From CAVVFX01 sp963747535 (GTDB taxonomy: Bacteria > Acidobacteriota > Terriglobia > Bryobacterales > Bryobacteraceae): a stretch of 64,000 nt of DNA. This document shows positions 46,074 to 54,899 of this stretch, one piece after another. The DNA is taken from contig CAVVFX010000019.1 of the NCBI GenBank assembly GCA_963747535.1, positions 124,001 to 188,000 on the forward strand, written 5' to 3'. How positions within the stretch are numbered: position 1 is the stretch's first letter; every line of letters begins with the position of its first letter. A program made the position numbers and the translations under genes. Below the pieces are notes generated by a model. It was not told the DNA's origin. It did not search any database and saw only the letters and a list, made by a program, of their open reading frames with translations.

Positions 46074-46377
46074 ACCCCCAGCGTAGCAGCCGCACGGGTT
46101 TCGACTAGGCTTTGCGCGTAAGACAGATGTCCGCCACTTGATTCTTCGCGAGCCGAAGAAGTTCTCAACCGTTAGCGGGACAACGAAGTTTGACCGGTAC
46201 CTTAGTACGTCTTAACCTCGCCAAATAGTTCTACTTTTCACCAGTACTGTTTTGACCTCCGATCCATTTTGTTTGCGGTTCACGATCCCTACACTGAGAT
46301 TGTGGATGACGAGTTCAATACGGTAACTCGCAAGTCAGCAAACGAACAATGGCATAGAACGGGGAGGAACGATAGTC
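46074..46377. other. divergent intergenic region
   Basis: 304 bp between tldD and the pilus-type N-domain gene. It must hold both promoters, but I see no convincing hexamer pair or repeat. Confidence 0.4.
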
Positions 46378-46746
46378 ATGCGAGCGACATTATTTTACAC
46401 GATGCTGGCGATGGCGATGCTGAACGCGGCGGATTCAAGCGGCGACGTGCCTGCGGAGTTGAAGCCCTTCGCGGGAGCGCCCGCCGTTGGTGCGGTCAGG
46501 CTGGAATCGACGCGTCTGGTGACATTGGTCAATACGTCCGAGTTGATCGAAAGTGATATGTCGATCCGCCGCGTGTTGGTGGATAATCCAGAACTGATCG
46601 AGGTAGTGGCTGTCGGCAATCGGGAGTTAGTCGTGAATGCGAAAGCAGCGGGTGAAACTACGCTGATCGTGTGGTCGGCGGCTGGGAGGAAGCCATTCCA
46701 CATAGTGGTTTTGCCGCTGCCCGAAGCACACCATTCATGCCAATAG
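46378..46746 (+). CDS. short protein with a secretin/CpaC-type N-terminal domain
   Basis: 122 residues with a signal peptide (~1-18) and a strong Shine-Dalgarno (GGGGAGGA). The domain VTLVNTSELIESDMSIRRVLVDNPELIEVVAVGNRELVVNAKAAGETTLIVW is the T2SS/T3SS pilus-formation N-domain, normally the first part of a 450-600-residue outer-membrane secretin such as CpaC. Here it stops right after IVVLPLPEAHHSC with no secretin part. Either a stand-alone domain or the 5' remnant of a lost secretin gene; no pilus genes are nearby. Confidence 0.75.
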   Translation: MRATLFYTMLAMAMLNAADSSGDVPAELKPFAGAPAVGAVRLESTRLVTLVNTSELIESDMSIRRVLVDNPELIEVVAVGNRELVVNAKAAGETTLIVWSAAGRKPFHIVVLPLPEAHHSCQ

Positions 46747-47089
46747 CCCGCGCGACGCGATTCTGCGGCTGGAGGTGATGGTCGGCCTCGCGGGCGAATG
46801 GGTTCAGCGGCGGTCGATTTGTTCATCCAAGCTTCACGCTTTACGGATGGGACCCGGCGCATGACTACGTGACCTTGCGCTCCCGTGCCCGCAGTACGAT
46901 TACGCCGATCACAATTGAGAGCATCACGATAGCGCTGCCGGTAATGCATGCGCGGAAGTCACACTTTCTTTTTGTGCTTCCCTGCGATGTTGATCATAGT
47001 GGCGGGACCGGGGATTCTTCAGTTCATGAAGAATCTGTCCCCGATGATGCGCCAACTGCATTAGATGTGAGCCAGCCTGCTCTGTGAGC
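46747..47089. other. intergenic region with a hairpin
   Basis: No gene is supported. A frame on the minus strand around 46872-46975 encodes a hydrophobic segment (AIVMLSIVIGVIVLRARERK) but lacks a plausible start. The hairpin at 47013-47035 is the main feature. Confidence 0.45.
47013..47035. repeat. 8-bp hairpin, probable small palindromic repeat
   Basis: GATTCTTC (47013-47020) pairs with GAAGAATC (47028-47035) around AGTTCAT, and flanking G and C runs (CCGGGG, TGTCCCC) could extend the stem. It lies 55 bp behind the convergent PLP-enzyme gene and may act as a terminator or be a dispersed repeat. Confidence 0.5.
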
Positions 47090-48235
47090 CTACCGCTTCC
47101 CGGCAGCGGCTCCCGACACGAAATATTCCCGGCCTCGTGCAGTGACCGGTTCGATAGACTCCACTTTTCCGGCGCGGATAATCACTGCCCGGTCGAAGTT
47201 ATTTACAGTGGGGCAAACGTGGGTCGGAATCAGGTAGAGAAGTTCGCCGCGTGGGGGGATTTCGCCGCTGCTGACGTCAAGCGGTAGATGTTCTTCGCTG
47301 GGTTTCAATCCCACCAGTCCTGGCCAGCCCAACACTTCGCAGGTCGGTACACCGGCGTCCGCGGAGACGGCTTTGTGTCCGGCATCGCACGTCACTCGAT
47401 TGGGCAGCGGACGGCTCACCACGGTCGACAGTACCAGCGCCGCCGGCACGAAACCATAGTCCGGCAACTCTTTCAAGCTGGAGCGATCGTTGTAGATGAT
47501 GGTGCCCGGCGAGACGCGATGCACGAAATTTGCGGTAGTGAATCCGGCGAAATCAAGCGCATGCGGCATTGCCGGCGTACCCGACGTGATGACTTCTTCT
47601 ACTTCGATACCGCCCTTGGCGAGGTATGCAATCAACTCAAGCAGTTTCGCATAGCCCTGATGAGCCGTGGCAGCGGCTGAGGCGTCGGCGTTGTGGATAT
47701 GGCCGTCATAGAGGTGCAGGCCACGAAACCGAAGACCGTCCTGCAACACCTGCTGCACGAATTTGCGTACGTCCTCAAAGCGATCCTCCGAGATTCCTGT
47801 GCGATTCATTCCGGAATTCAGATCGACAAATACGCCCACGGAACTTCCGCGCCATTCCTCAAGCTGGTCGGGACCCTCGACCAGCGCCGCGATCTTGCGA
47901 TCGGGATGTGCGGCGGCGATCTCGCGGGCACGAGCCGCGTTGGCGCCCATAACGGGAAACGCAAGCACCACGTCTTGCATGCCCGCATCCAGCGCCGCCA
48001 CCAGTTCCAACGTCGTGGCGCATTTCGACGCACGAATTCCACGTTCCACCATCCGCCGTATCGTATAGCCCAGCTTCGCCGTCTTCAGGTGCGGCCGCCA
48101 ACGGTTCGCATCCCCTTTCATCATGCGGAGCGCGGCGTCAATGTTAGCGTCGATCATCTCTGCATAGATCAACAGCGCCGGAGTGGATAGTGCGTGCGCG
48201 TTCGCGACGCGATAACATTCAAGAGTTGCGTTCAT
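47090..48235 (-). CDS. DSD1-type PLP enzyme (D-threonine aldolase/D-serine dehydratase-like)
   Basis: 381 residues from the ATG at 48235; the frame runs further to 48376 but the family homology starts at TLECYRVANAHALSTPALLIY. The alanine-racemase-like barrel has the PLP lysine in WRPHLKTAK and GVFVDLNSGMNRTG. The C-terminal beta domain has DAGHKAVSADAG and the metal-binding THVCPTVN motif of D-threonine aldolases and DSD1 D-serine dehydratases. It acts on D-beta-hydroxy amino acids; the exact substrate is not settled by sequence. Confidence 0.9.
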   Translation of the reverse strand: MNATLECYRVANAHALSTPALLIYAEMIDANIDAALRMMKGDANRWRPHLKTAKLGYTIRRMVERGIRASKCATTLELVAALDAGMQDVVLAFPVMGANAARAREIAAAHPDRKIAALVEGPDQLEEWRGSSVGVFVDLNSGMNRTGISEDRFEDVRKFVQQVLQDGLRFRGLHLYDGHIHNADASAAATAHQGYAKLLELIAYLAKGGIEVEEVITSGTPAMPHALDFAGFTTANFVHRVSPGTIIYNDRSSLKELPDYGFVPAALVLSTVVSRPLPNRVTCDAGHKAVSADAGVPTCEVLGWPGLVGLKPSEEHLPLDVSSGEIPPRGELLYLIPTHVCPTVNNFDRAVIIRAGKVESIEPVTARGREYFVSGAAAGKR

Positions 48236-48443
48236 GGTTTGTATTCTTTCTGCCGTTGCCATACGGGACTTCTTACCCTGAACTAACGATTCTTTCATAA
48301 GATCGAGGTACGAGACAATTCCGCTCGAAGTCGCTGGCTCGCCTGTCAGTTTTCGGGCGATCGCGCATACCGGCAAGGCGTCCGCCCGCGATCCTCGCGC
48401 GACGTTTCATTTGCAGAGGGATAATAAGTCTACAGGCATTCCT

Positions 48444-48463
48444 GGACAGGCTGAAGCCTGTCC
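48444..48463. repeat. palindromic repeat family C, copy in the dnaG leader
   Basis: GGACAGGCT (48444-48452), GA, then AGCCTGTCC (48455-48463): a perfect 9-bp stem ending eight bases before the dnaG ATG. It occupies the place where a Shine-Dalgarno would be expected. Confidence 0.75.
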
Positions 48464-48471
48464 CACAATCC

Positions 48472-50187
48472 ATGGACTTCGTTGAACACCTAAAGTCGCA
48501 AGTCGATATTGTCCAGACCATTCAGACCTACGTGAAACTGCGGCGCGTCGGCCATCGCTATACCGGACTGTGCCCGTTTCACAGCGAGAAGAGCCCGTCG
48601 TTCTCGGTGAATGGGGACTTACAGTTTTATCACTGCTTCGGATGTAAGGCCGGCGGCGATGTCCTCAAATTCATCGAGCAGATCGAGCACGTCAGCTTTT
48701 ATGAAGCGCTGAAGATCCTCTCCGAGCGCAACGGCATTCCCATGCCCAAGCGGGCCGAATATGCCGATGCGGATTCCAAACTGCGCGGCGCGGTCATGAC
48801 CATGCACGAGATCGCCCAGCAGGAGTTTCGGGATCTGCTGAAGTCCCCGCAAGGCGCAGACGCGCGAGCGTACATTACCCGGCGCGGCGTGGCACCTGAG
48901 ATGGTGGAGCAGTTCGCGTTGGGTTACTCCGATCGCTCGGGACGCTGGCTGGTGCGCGCGTTCGAGCGCCACTCGTTCACTCCCGAGCAACTCGACGCGT
49001 CCGGCCTCGTCATGAAACGCGACAATGGCACTGGATACTTCGACCGGTTCCGCGGCCGGCTCATGTTTCCGATCCACAACGAGTCCGGCAAAGCGATCGG
49101 GTTCGGTGGACGCGCGCTCGAAGCCGAGGACAATCCGAAATATCTCAACTCGCCCGAAACGCCGATTTATAAGAAGAGCAACGTCCTCTATAATCTGCAC
49201 CGCGCCAAAGAGGGGATTCGCAAGCGCGACCGTTCGATACTCGTCGAAGGCTACATGGACGTGATCGGCGTCTACGCGGCAGGCGTCACGGAAGTCGTCG
49301 CCAGTTGCGGGACCGCGTTGACCGATGCCCAGGTGCGGATGTTGAAGCGCCACAGCAGCAATATCACGGTGAATTTCGATCCCGATGCGGCCGGCGAGAA
49401 TGCAGCCGAGCGCTCCATTAAGCTGCTGCTGGATGAATCGATGCATGTGCGAATCATGGAACTCGACGAGGATCTCGATCCCGATGAGTATTGCAAGAAG
49501 CGTGGGGCGGACGCGTACGAGGCGCGGGTCAAAGCGGCTAAGACTTATTTCTACTGGCTCGCGGATCGCGCCCGGGCTCGCTATCCGGAAAAGACTTCGG
49601 AAGCGCGGGTCGCCATTTTCCAGTTTCTGCTCCCGGCGATTCAGGGACTTCCCGACAAACTGGAGCGTGCGGCCGTGGCCAGCGATGTGGCGTCGTATCT
49701 CGGAATCGAACGCGGGCTGGTGCTGGAGAACTTTCGCAAAATGGCCGTGGAGCGGCGGGAGAAGCCGGTGCGCATTCGCGAGCCGCTGCCCAACACGGAT
49801 CGGATTCTGCTCAATCTGCTTCTGACCAACGCCGAGGCTCGCGATCAGATTCTGCCGCAACTGTCCGAACTGCCGGCAGTCAAGACATCCCCTGCCCGGC
49901 GCATTTACGAAGCTCTGTTCGCGCTGGCCGCGAGCGGGTCGCCCATTAACTTTTCCCAGTTGCATGGACGGTTGGAAGATGAGGATCGCCAGGTGCTTTC
50001 TGAATCGCTCTTCCGCGAGGGCGTGGCGCCGGGTCTGGAAGACGGCCTCGCCTGTTTGGATTCGATGCGCCGTACCGATCTGACTGCGGAGCGCGATCGA
50101 CTGAAGAATGAGATACGGGAAGCGGAACGACGCGGCGACATGAAAGAGGCGCTGCGGTTGATGCAGGAGTTGGGAAAGCTCAAGTAG
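48472..50187 (+). CDS. dnaG: DNA primase
   Basis: 571 residues. Makes RNA primers at the replication fork. The CHC2 zinc finger is at residues 34-58 (CPFHSEKSPSF through YHCFGCKAGGD), the TOPRIM core has ILVEGYMDVI and VNFDPDAAGENAAERS, and an ~150-residue helical C-terminal domain follows for helicase contact. The typical neighbours rpsU and rpoD are absent. No Shine-Dalgarno is visible; instead a palindromic repeat stands directly before the ATG. Convergent with the GH95-like gene, overlapping it by eight bases. Confidence 0.95.
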   Translation: MDFVEHLKSQVDIVQTIQTYVKLRRVGHRYTGLCPFHSEKSPSFSVNGDLQFYHCFGCKAGGDVLKFIEQIEHVSFYEALKILSERNGIPMPKRAEYADADSKLRGAVMTMHEIAQQEFRDLLKSPQGADARAYITRRGVAPEMVEQFALGYSDRSGRWLVRAFERHSFTPEQLDASGLVMKRDNGTGYFDRFRGRLMFPIHNESGKAIGFGGRALEAEDNPKYLNSPETPIYKKSNVLYNLHRAKEGIRKRDRSILVEGYMDVIGVYAAGVTEVVASCGTALTDAQVRMLKRHSSNITVNFDPDAAGENAAERSIKLLLDESMHVRIMELDEDLDPDEYCKKRGADAYEARVKAAKTYFYWLADRARARYPEKTSEARVAIFQFLLPAIQGLPDKLERAAVASDVASYLGIERGLVLENFRKMAVERREKPVRIREPLPNTDRILLNLLLTNAEARDQILPQLSELPAVKTSPARRIYEALFALAASGSPINFSQLHGRLEDEDRQVLSESLFREGVAPGLEDGLACLDSMRRTDLTAERDRLKNEIREAERRGDMKEALRLMQELGKLK

Positions 50188-52642
50188 AGCTCAGCACTAT
50201 CTTTTCTCCTTTGGTTGTCGGGAATTGCAGTATGGGGCCGGTTAGGGATTCGGTCTTGCCTTCGCGCTTGAGAACTACCGGGCTTTCGCCCCAAGGGTTT
50301 TGCAATTTGCACTCGGCTCCAGACTTCGACTCCAGTTCTACGTTGATCACTTTGCCTCCGCGGATCGCCGAACGGACCAGGAAGTTTCCTCGCGCCAGCA
50401 AAAGGAACTCCGCGTCCCAGTCTTTTGGCCACGCGGGAAACAGATGAATCACGGGCTTGCTCTGGAGCAAGGCGAGATGTAGGGCTTCTGCAGCTCGTCC
50501 CGGGGCTTCGGCATCCGTCGCTTGCACTCCCTCCCGCAGGCTCATACGGTTCGGCATGATCATATTTGGACGTGCCGGCGAATCTCTGCGTCCCGGCAAC
50601 GTTCGAAGCTGATTGGGAAGCAGATACCGCACCGCTTCACTTCGGCCCAGGGTCGCAGCCGCCATCGGCACTTTCGAGAGCAACCCGACGGGCGTATTCG
50701 GGCCCGGGTCTCCGCGTAACATGGCCGTCAGCGTGTTGTTCGCAATGTCGAGCATCTGCGAATCTTCATTGCAGAGATCGAAGAGCCACGCCGGCAGACT
50801 GTTGCCGTCCGGAAGCATCCCCATACCCGTACCTCCGACCACCGGTTTCCGGCCCCGTACCCATACGCGCGGACCCGCATAGTCAGGTGATTTTATGGCA
50901 TCGGGATCGTCACTCGTGGCGAGCAGCGCCAGGTTGGCCAGCAGGTCACGCCATGCCGTGCGCAGCGGCACGTCGACCCCTAAAATCTCCGACGCCTGGA
51001 TCGCCGCGGGCAATAGTCCCCGCAGCGCCGACAGGTCTTCGTCGGTATCCCTCGCGCCCCAGATGCCCTCATTGCTGTTGACGTTATGGATGTGATATTT
51101 GCCATCCTTCTCTTTCGAGAGGCCTGGGAAGTTGCGATAAAACTCGGCCGCACTCTTGAGCATCGGATAGGCGCGTGCGCGCAGCCACTCGACGTCCAGC
51201 GTGTATTCATAGCGCCGCCAGTAGAGATACGGAATCTTTGCCGATGTTCCAAGAATGTGGCTGACCGGTCCGTAGGGTCCCGATCCGCGCTCGGTATCGA
51301 TGAGCCGGCCGTTGACCCATTCGGCCTTCTGGATCCAGTTCCACCGGCTGGAGTGCGGATGCCGGTGCTGCGAATACTCGATGAATTTTGCCGACCGCTG
51401 GCTCCATGGCTTGCGCAGCACATAGAGCTCGCGCATTTCGGCGGCTATGTCGTCGGGCATGCGTTCGAGACCGTCGAAGTACATCGTCTCCGGAATGTAA
51501 GCGCCCTGGCTGCCCCACTCCTGCTGGGCCGCGATGGCGCAATTTTCGTGCGCGCCGGAGTACATGTCGAAAACGGGCTCCATCAGTTCGTACCGGTTGG
51601 AAGCCGGGATCGCTTCGTAATAGCAACTGAGATTGGCGTACCAGTGCTGCGCACCCCAGGCACGAGTGTCACCGCCGGTGCTCCAGAGCATGCCATTGAA
51701 CTTCGGCGGAAACTTGCCTCGCGACGACGACGCCATCAGATAGAGGAAGTAATGATAGAACTGCTGCACCATCCCGGCCGATCCATCGGGACTGCTCAGA
51801 CGCACGAAACCTCGCGACCAGAATGCCCGCCACCAGTCGGCAGTCTCGCTGACCAGGCCGGCGAAACTTTTGGCTCCGGCGACATCGAGGCGATGCATCG
51901 CCGCGGCAAGTATATCCTCTTGCGGATCGAACGTGGCGCTGGATGCGATGAGCACAACGATGGGTTCCGCGAGTCCGTCCGTGGTGAACCGGACCTCGCT
52001 TTCGTTCGCAATCCCGGGGTTCATGCGGCCTCCGAGAATGGCAATCGCGACTGCCGACTTGCAGCAATAATTCCCCTCGCGAAATTCCTGCGTCAGGGCG
52101 ATGCGATCGCCTGCTATACGCAACTCGGAGGTCGCGGTGTGGCTGCGCGTCTGGACTTTGGCCAGACGCAACATGCGAAGTCGGATCGCGGATGCCTGGC
52201 CTTCGACTGCGATGACATCGTCGTTTTGCCAGGCGATGAGTCGGTGACCGTTGACGTCGAGCAGACCATCGTAAATCGAGAGATGTTGCAGGAAGCCGGA
52301 GTCCGGAAAGGCTTCGTCGCCGCATTCGATATCGACATACGCGCAACCGCCGCAGTAGTCCTGGTTGCGCTCGAAGAAACTGTTGGTTTCGCAGTTGCTG
52401 CTGTACACGTCCACGCGGTTGATTTGCATGCGCAGTTGCGATGGGGTGGTCCAGACGAGCGTGCCCATACGGCCGGTACCGATGGGGATGCCGGCTTCGC
52501 TACGCGGCGCGGGCTTGTCGTAGGTCAGGTCTGATTGCGCGATGGTGGGACGCAGTTCGTCGGGTTGCGTTGCCGCTGACAGACTCAAGTCTGTCGCACA
52601 AGAAGAGGCGGCGAGCAGACTCGTGAAGGCTCGTCTGGTCAT
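50180..52642 (-). CDS. large secreted hydrolase, glycoside hydrolase family 95-like (DUF5703-like N-terminus)
   Basis: 820 residues from the ATG at 52642, which gives a twin-arginine-like leader (MTRRAFTSLLAASS); the frame extends to 52966 without protein character. The N-terminal beta-sandwich (DLTYDKPAPRSEAGIPIGTGRMGTLVW) fits the GH95/DUF5703 N-domain. The (alpha/alpha)6 barrel part has KFNGMLWSTGG, YWRRYEYTLDVEWLR and AYPMLKSAAEFYRNF, as in GH95/GH65-like enzymes. GH95 members are alpha-L-fucosidases or galactosidases, but the catalytic residues cannot be matched by eye with confidence. A palindromic repeat lies inside its leader-coding region. Confidence 0.75.
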   Translation of the reverse strand: MTRRAFTSLLAASSCATDLSLSAATQPDELRPTIAQSDLTYDKPAPRSEAGIPIGTGRMGTLVWTTPSQLRMQINRVDVYSSNCETNSFFERNQDYCGGCAYVDIECGDEAFPDSGFLQHLSIYDGLLDVNGHRLIAWQNDDVIAVEGQASAIRLRMLRLAKVQTRSHTATSELRIAGDRIALTQEFREGNYCCKSAVAIAILGGRMNPGIANESEVRFTTDGLAEPIVVLIASSATFDPQEDILAAAMHRLDVAGAKSFAGLVSETADWWRAFWSRGFVRLSSPDGSAGMVQQFYHYFLYLMASSSRGKFPPKFNGMLWSTGGDTRAWGAQHWYANLSCYYEAIPASNRYELMEPVFDMYSGAHENCAIAAQQEWGSQGAYIPETMYFDGLERMPDDIAAEMRELYVLRKPWSQRSAKFIEYSQHRHPHSSRWNWIQKAEWVNGRLIDTERGSGPYGPVSHILGTSAKIPYLYWRRYEYTLDVEWLRARAYPMLKSAAEFYRNFPGLSKEKDGKYHIHNVNSNEGIWGARDTDEDLSALRGLLPAAIQASEILGVDVPLRTAWRDLLANLALLATSDDPDAIKSPDYAGPRVWVRGRKPVVGGTGMGMLPDGNSLPAWLFDLCNEDSQMLDIANNTLTAMLRGDPGPNTPVGLLSKVPMAAATLGRSEAVRYLLPNQLRTLPGRRDSPARPNMIMPNRMSLREGVQATDAEAPGRAAEALHLALLQSKPVIHLFPAWPKDWDAEFLLLARGNFLVRSAIRGGKVINVELESKSGAECKLQNPWGESPVVLKREGKTESLTGPILQFPTTKGEKIVLSST
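52578..52595. repeat. family C-like palindrome inside the GH95-like gene
   Basis: GACAGACT, CA, AGTCTGTC: a perfect 8-bp stem within codons for the stretch CATDLSLS just after the twin-arginine leader. It shows that a small palindrome can be carried in frame. Confidence 0.65.
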
Positions 52643-53872
52643 AAATCCATGTACCTTATTATCATTTTGTTTGCGGTCCCCTTGCGCCCCAGCGGGTCGG
52701 GCAGTTTTTGCGAATCGAAGCCAATTTCCGATAAGGCGGTGCGGTTTGTGTAAGTTACGGTGAGGCGACCGGATGCGGCTGTGCGGCGCATTGTGCATTT
52801 TTGTGCACGAATTCGGAGTTTGCACAAGAGACCAGGCGCCGGGGTCAGTCCCGAGAATGTAGTCTGGATCAGATTGGTCACACTTCTCCTCATCTGATTC
52901 CAGCGTAAACGATGGTTTGCGGAATTCGCCGAGGAGATGGCTGCAGGGAGTTGAAACCATTAGCAAACATTTTCGGCAGGCGGCGTCACCGCAATGTGAG
53001 ATGGCTAATTCTGTGCGCAGTGGACGCCCTCAATGCAGGCCGCGGCCCGATCTCAAGGTGTCCAGCGACCTCCGGCCGCGCAGGCATTCAATGCGCAATT
53101 CGCGCGCTGGGCGAAAAACTGGTTGACAGGTTGACACGTAGTTAACGTCAGTTGACAGTCAGCAATAAGATCAGTTCAGCTTTCGGATTTAACGAATGGA
53201 TCAGAGCAGCCGTTTACACCGGCATGCTTGGTAAATGCTGGACTACGGAGGATCAATGTCCCATATCCCCGTTTGAACGAAGCGACGGGCACCAGCAGAC
53301 CCGCAGAGGGATCTGTATGACGTTCGTCACTCCGCCCGCGAAGGCGCCAAAAGCGGTAGTCAGGAGGAACCGGAAGAGGCGGTGTGGAAGTGCGTCCCGC
53401 TGGGACGAGACGAGGCGCTCGCACTCCTCAGTGTCGTGCGCAAAGCGTGTAGTTTCGCAAGCTCGGTCTATTCGTTGGTCTTGGGTTGTTCTACTGAGTC
53501 GAAACAGGCGGAGGGCGGGTTCGGGCAAACCGCAGCGACATTGGCGGGAAAATATTGCTATTCACTCCGCGTGAGCACTTTTGACCAGACTCACGAAGCG
53601 AAGTCCACTAGAATATCCCTGCCGGATTTGATCAGCCGTGCAATCCGTCATTTAGATACCTAAAAGATATAAATCATTGATGTCTAAAAGATATAGGTTC
53701 GACGTATCAAAATAAATGCTAAAATCGTGGCTAGCATTATTCAATCAAAACTTCTTTAAAGTAAAAACTCCTCTGAATATTATTCCCTGGACAAAACAGT
53801 CTAACGTTTAGTTTGAATAGAGCTGTGTAGCGGACTCATCGCGACGTGATTAATAGTTAGGAGCAATAAGTA
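52643..53872. other. 1.2-kb non-coding region
   Basis: Longest gap of the window. Frames such as 53152-53574 and 53382-53663 lack recognisable protein features. Three TTGACA hexamers stand close together at 53123, 53131 and 53152. From about 53650 to 53870 the DNA is strongly AT-rich compared with the rest of the window and holds a pair of 12-bp direct repeats (53660-53671, 53684-53695) ahead of the ice-binding protein gene. Confidence 0.55.
53660..53695 (+). promoter_or_regulatory. direct repeats in AT-rich leader of the ice-binding protein gene
   Basis: CTAAAAGATATA occurs at 53660-53671 and again at 53684-53695, spaced 24 bp start to start, about two helical turns. It lies some 180 bp before the ATG at 53873 and could bind a regulator. 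Confidence 0.35.
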
Positions 53873-54643
53873 ATGAAGGCACACGGCATTGGTTTGGTAG
53901 TTCTCTCATTTTGGACATTGACCGCTTTTGCTAACGCAATCGACGTCAATCTCGGAACAGCAGGTTCCTTTGCAGTTCTCGCAGGAACGACCGTGACCAA
54001 TACCGGTCCATCCGCGATCGATGGAAATGTCGGTGTTTCGCCGGGGACTGCAATCACTGGTTTTCCTCCTGGGACCATAATCCCTCCGTTCACGGTGCAC
54101 GCTGGGGACGGAGTGGCGGCGCAGGCTCAGGTTGATCTGACCACGGCTTACAATTTTGCGGCAGGCGAAGTGCCGAGTGCCAACTTAACCGGTCAGGACC
54201 TCGGTGGACTCGTCCTTACACCGGGAGTCTATTTCTTCTCGTCGTCGGCACAATTGACGGGAACGCTCACGCTGGACGCGCAAGGCGATCCGAATGCCGT
54301 TTTCCTTTTCCAGATCGGAAGCACATTGACGACTGCCGGCAACTCATCTGTTGTTGTCATTAACGGCGGTCAAGATGATAACGTCTTTTGGCAGGTTGGC
54401 AGTTCGGCATCTCTGGGAACCAATACAGCGTTAATAGGAAGTATTCTGGCGCTAACAAGTATCACCCTAAATACCGGCGCGGACATTTTGGACGGGCAGG
54501 CCTTGGCGCGCAATGGCGCTGTAACGTTAGATGCGAATGACGTGTCCATTTCTTCGACTCCCGAGGCGAGTACCGGCACGCTACTCGGAATGGGTCTCCT
54601 TCTCAGCATGATCGTGTACGCAAGGCGAATGCACGCGACGTAG
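53873..54643 (+). CDS. ice-binding family protein (DUF3494) with PEP-CTERM-like tail
   Basis: 256 residues with TAGGAG before the ATG and a signal peptide (~1-22, ending FANA). The body (LGTAGSFAVLAGTTVTNTGPSAIDGNVGVSPG, LVLTPGVYFFSSSAQLTGTLTLDAQGDPNAVFLFQIGSTLTT) is the DUF3494 beta-helical ice-binding fold. The end has PEAST, a hydrophobic helix (GTLLGMGLLLSMIVYA) and a basic RRMHAT tail, the layout of PEP-CTERM sorting signals with PEA instead of PEP. It may be processed by the exosortase at 20030-20905. Ice binding itself is not certain, since many DUF3494 proteins act as adhesins. Confidence 0.88.
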   Translation: MKAHGIGLVVLSFWTLTAFANAIDVNLGTAGSFAVLAGTTVTNTGPSAIDGNVGVSPGTAITGFPPGTIIPPFTVHAGDGVAAQAQVDLTTAYNFAAGEVPSANLTGQDLGGLVLTPGVYFFSSSAQLTGTLTLDAQGDPNAVFLFQIGSTLTTAGNSSVVVINGGQDDNVFWQVGSSASLGTNTALIGSILALTSITLNTGADILDGQALARNGAVTLDANDVSISSTPEASTGTLLGMGLLLSMIVYARRMHAT

Positions 54644-54899
54644 GTTTCACCGGTACGACGGGCGTTATCTCCAATATCGGTAGCTAACCAAGCCGGCAAA
54701 TCCGGCCGCGGGGTCAGAGCCACGATACGCTCTTTCCGAGCGCGCCGTATTACGACCAGAGCGACGGAGGCGCTGCTCGAGCTACCGGAACGCCGTATCC
54801 GCGCCTCGGATTTTGCGGGGTTCACCTTTTCGGAAAGATGACCAACTACAACACTGCATCACACGCTAGCGAGCGAGCCAAGCTATCCTAGACGCAGAA

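Noticed and set aside
46869..47087. Plus-strand ORF of 72 codons, and a hydrophobic minus-strand frame in the same place
   Set aside because: The plus ORF runs through a hairpin repeat and shows no domain; the minus frame has no plausible start codon.
53152..53663. Overlapping ORFs of 140 and 93 codons in the long gap before the ice-binding gene
   Set aside because: Arg/Ser-rich, no family features, no ribosome site; treated as non-coding.
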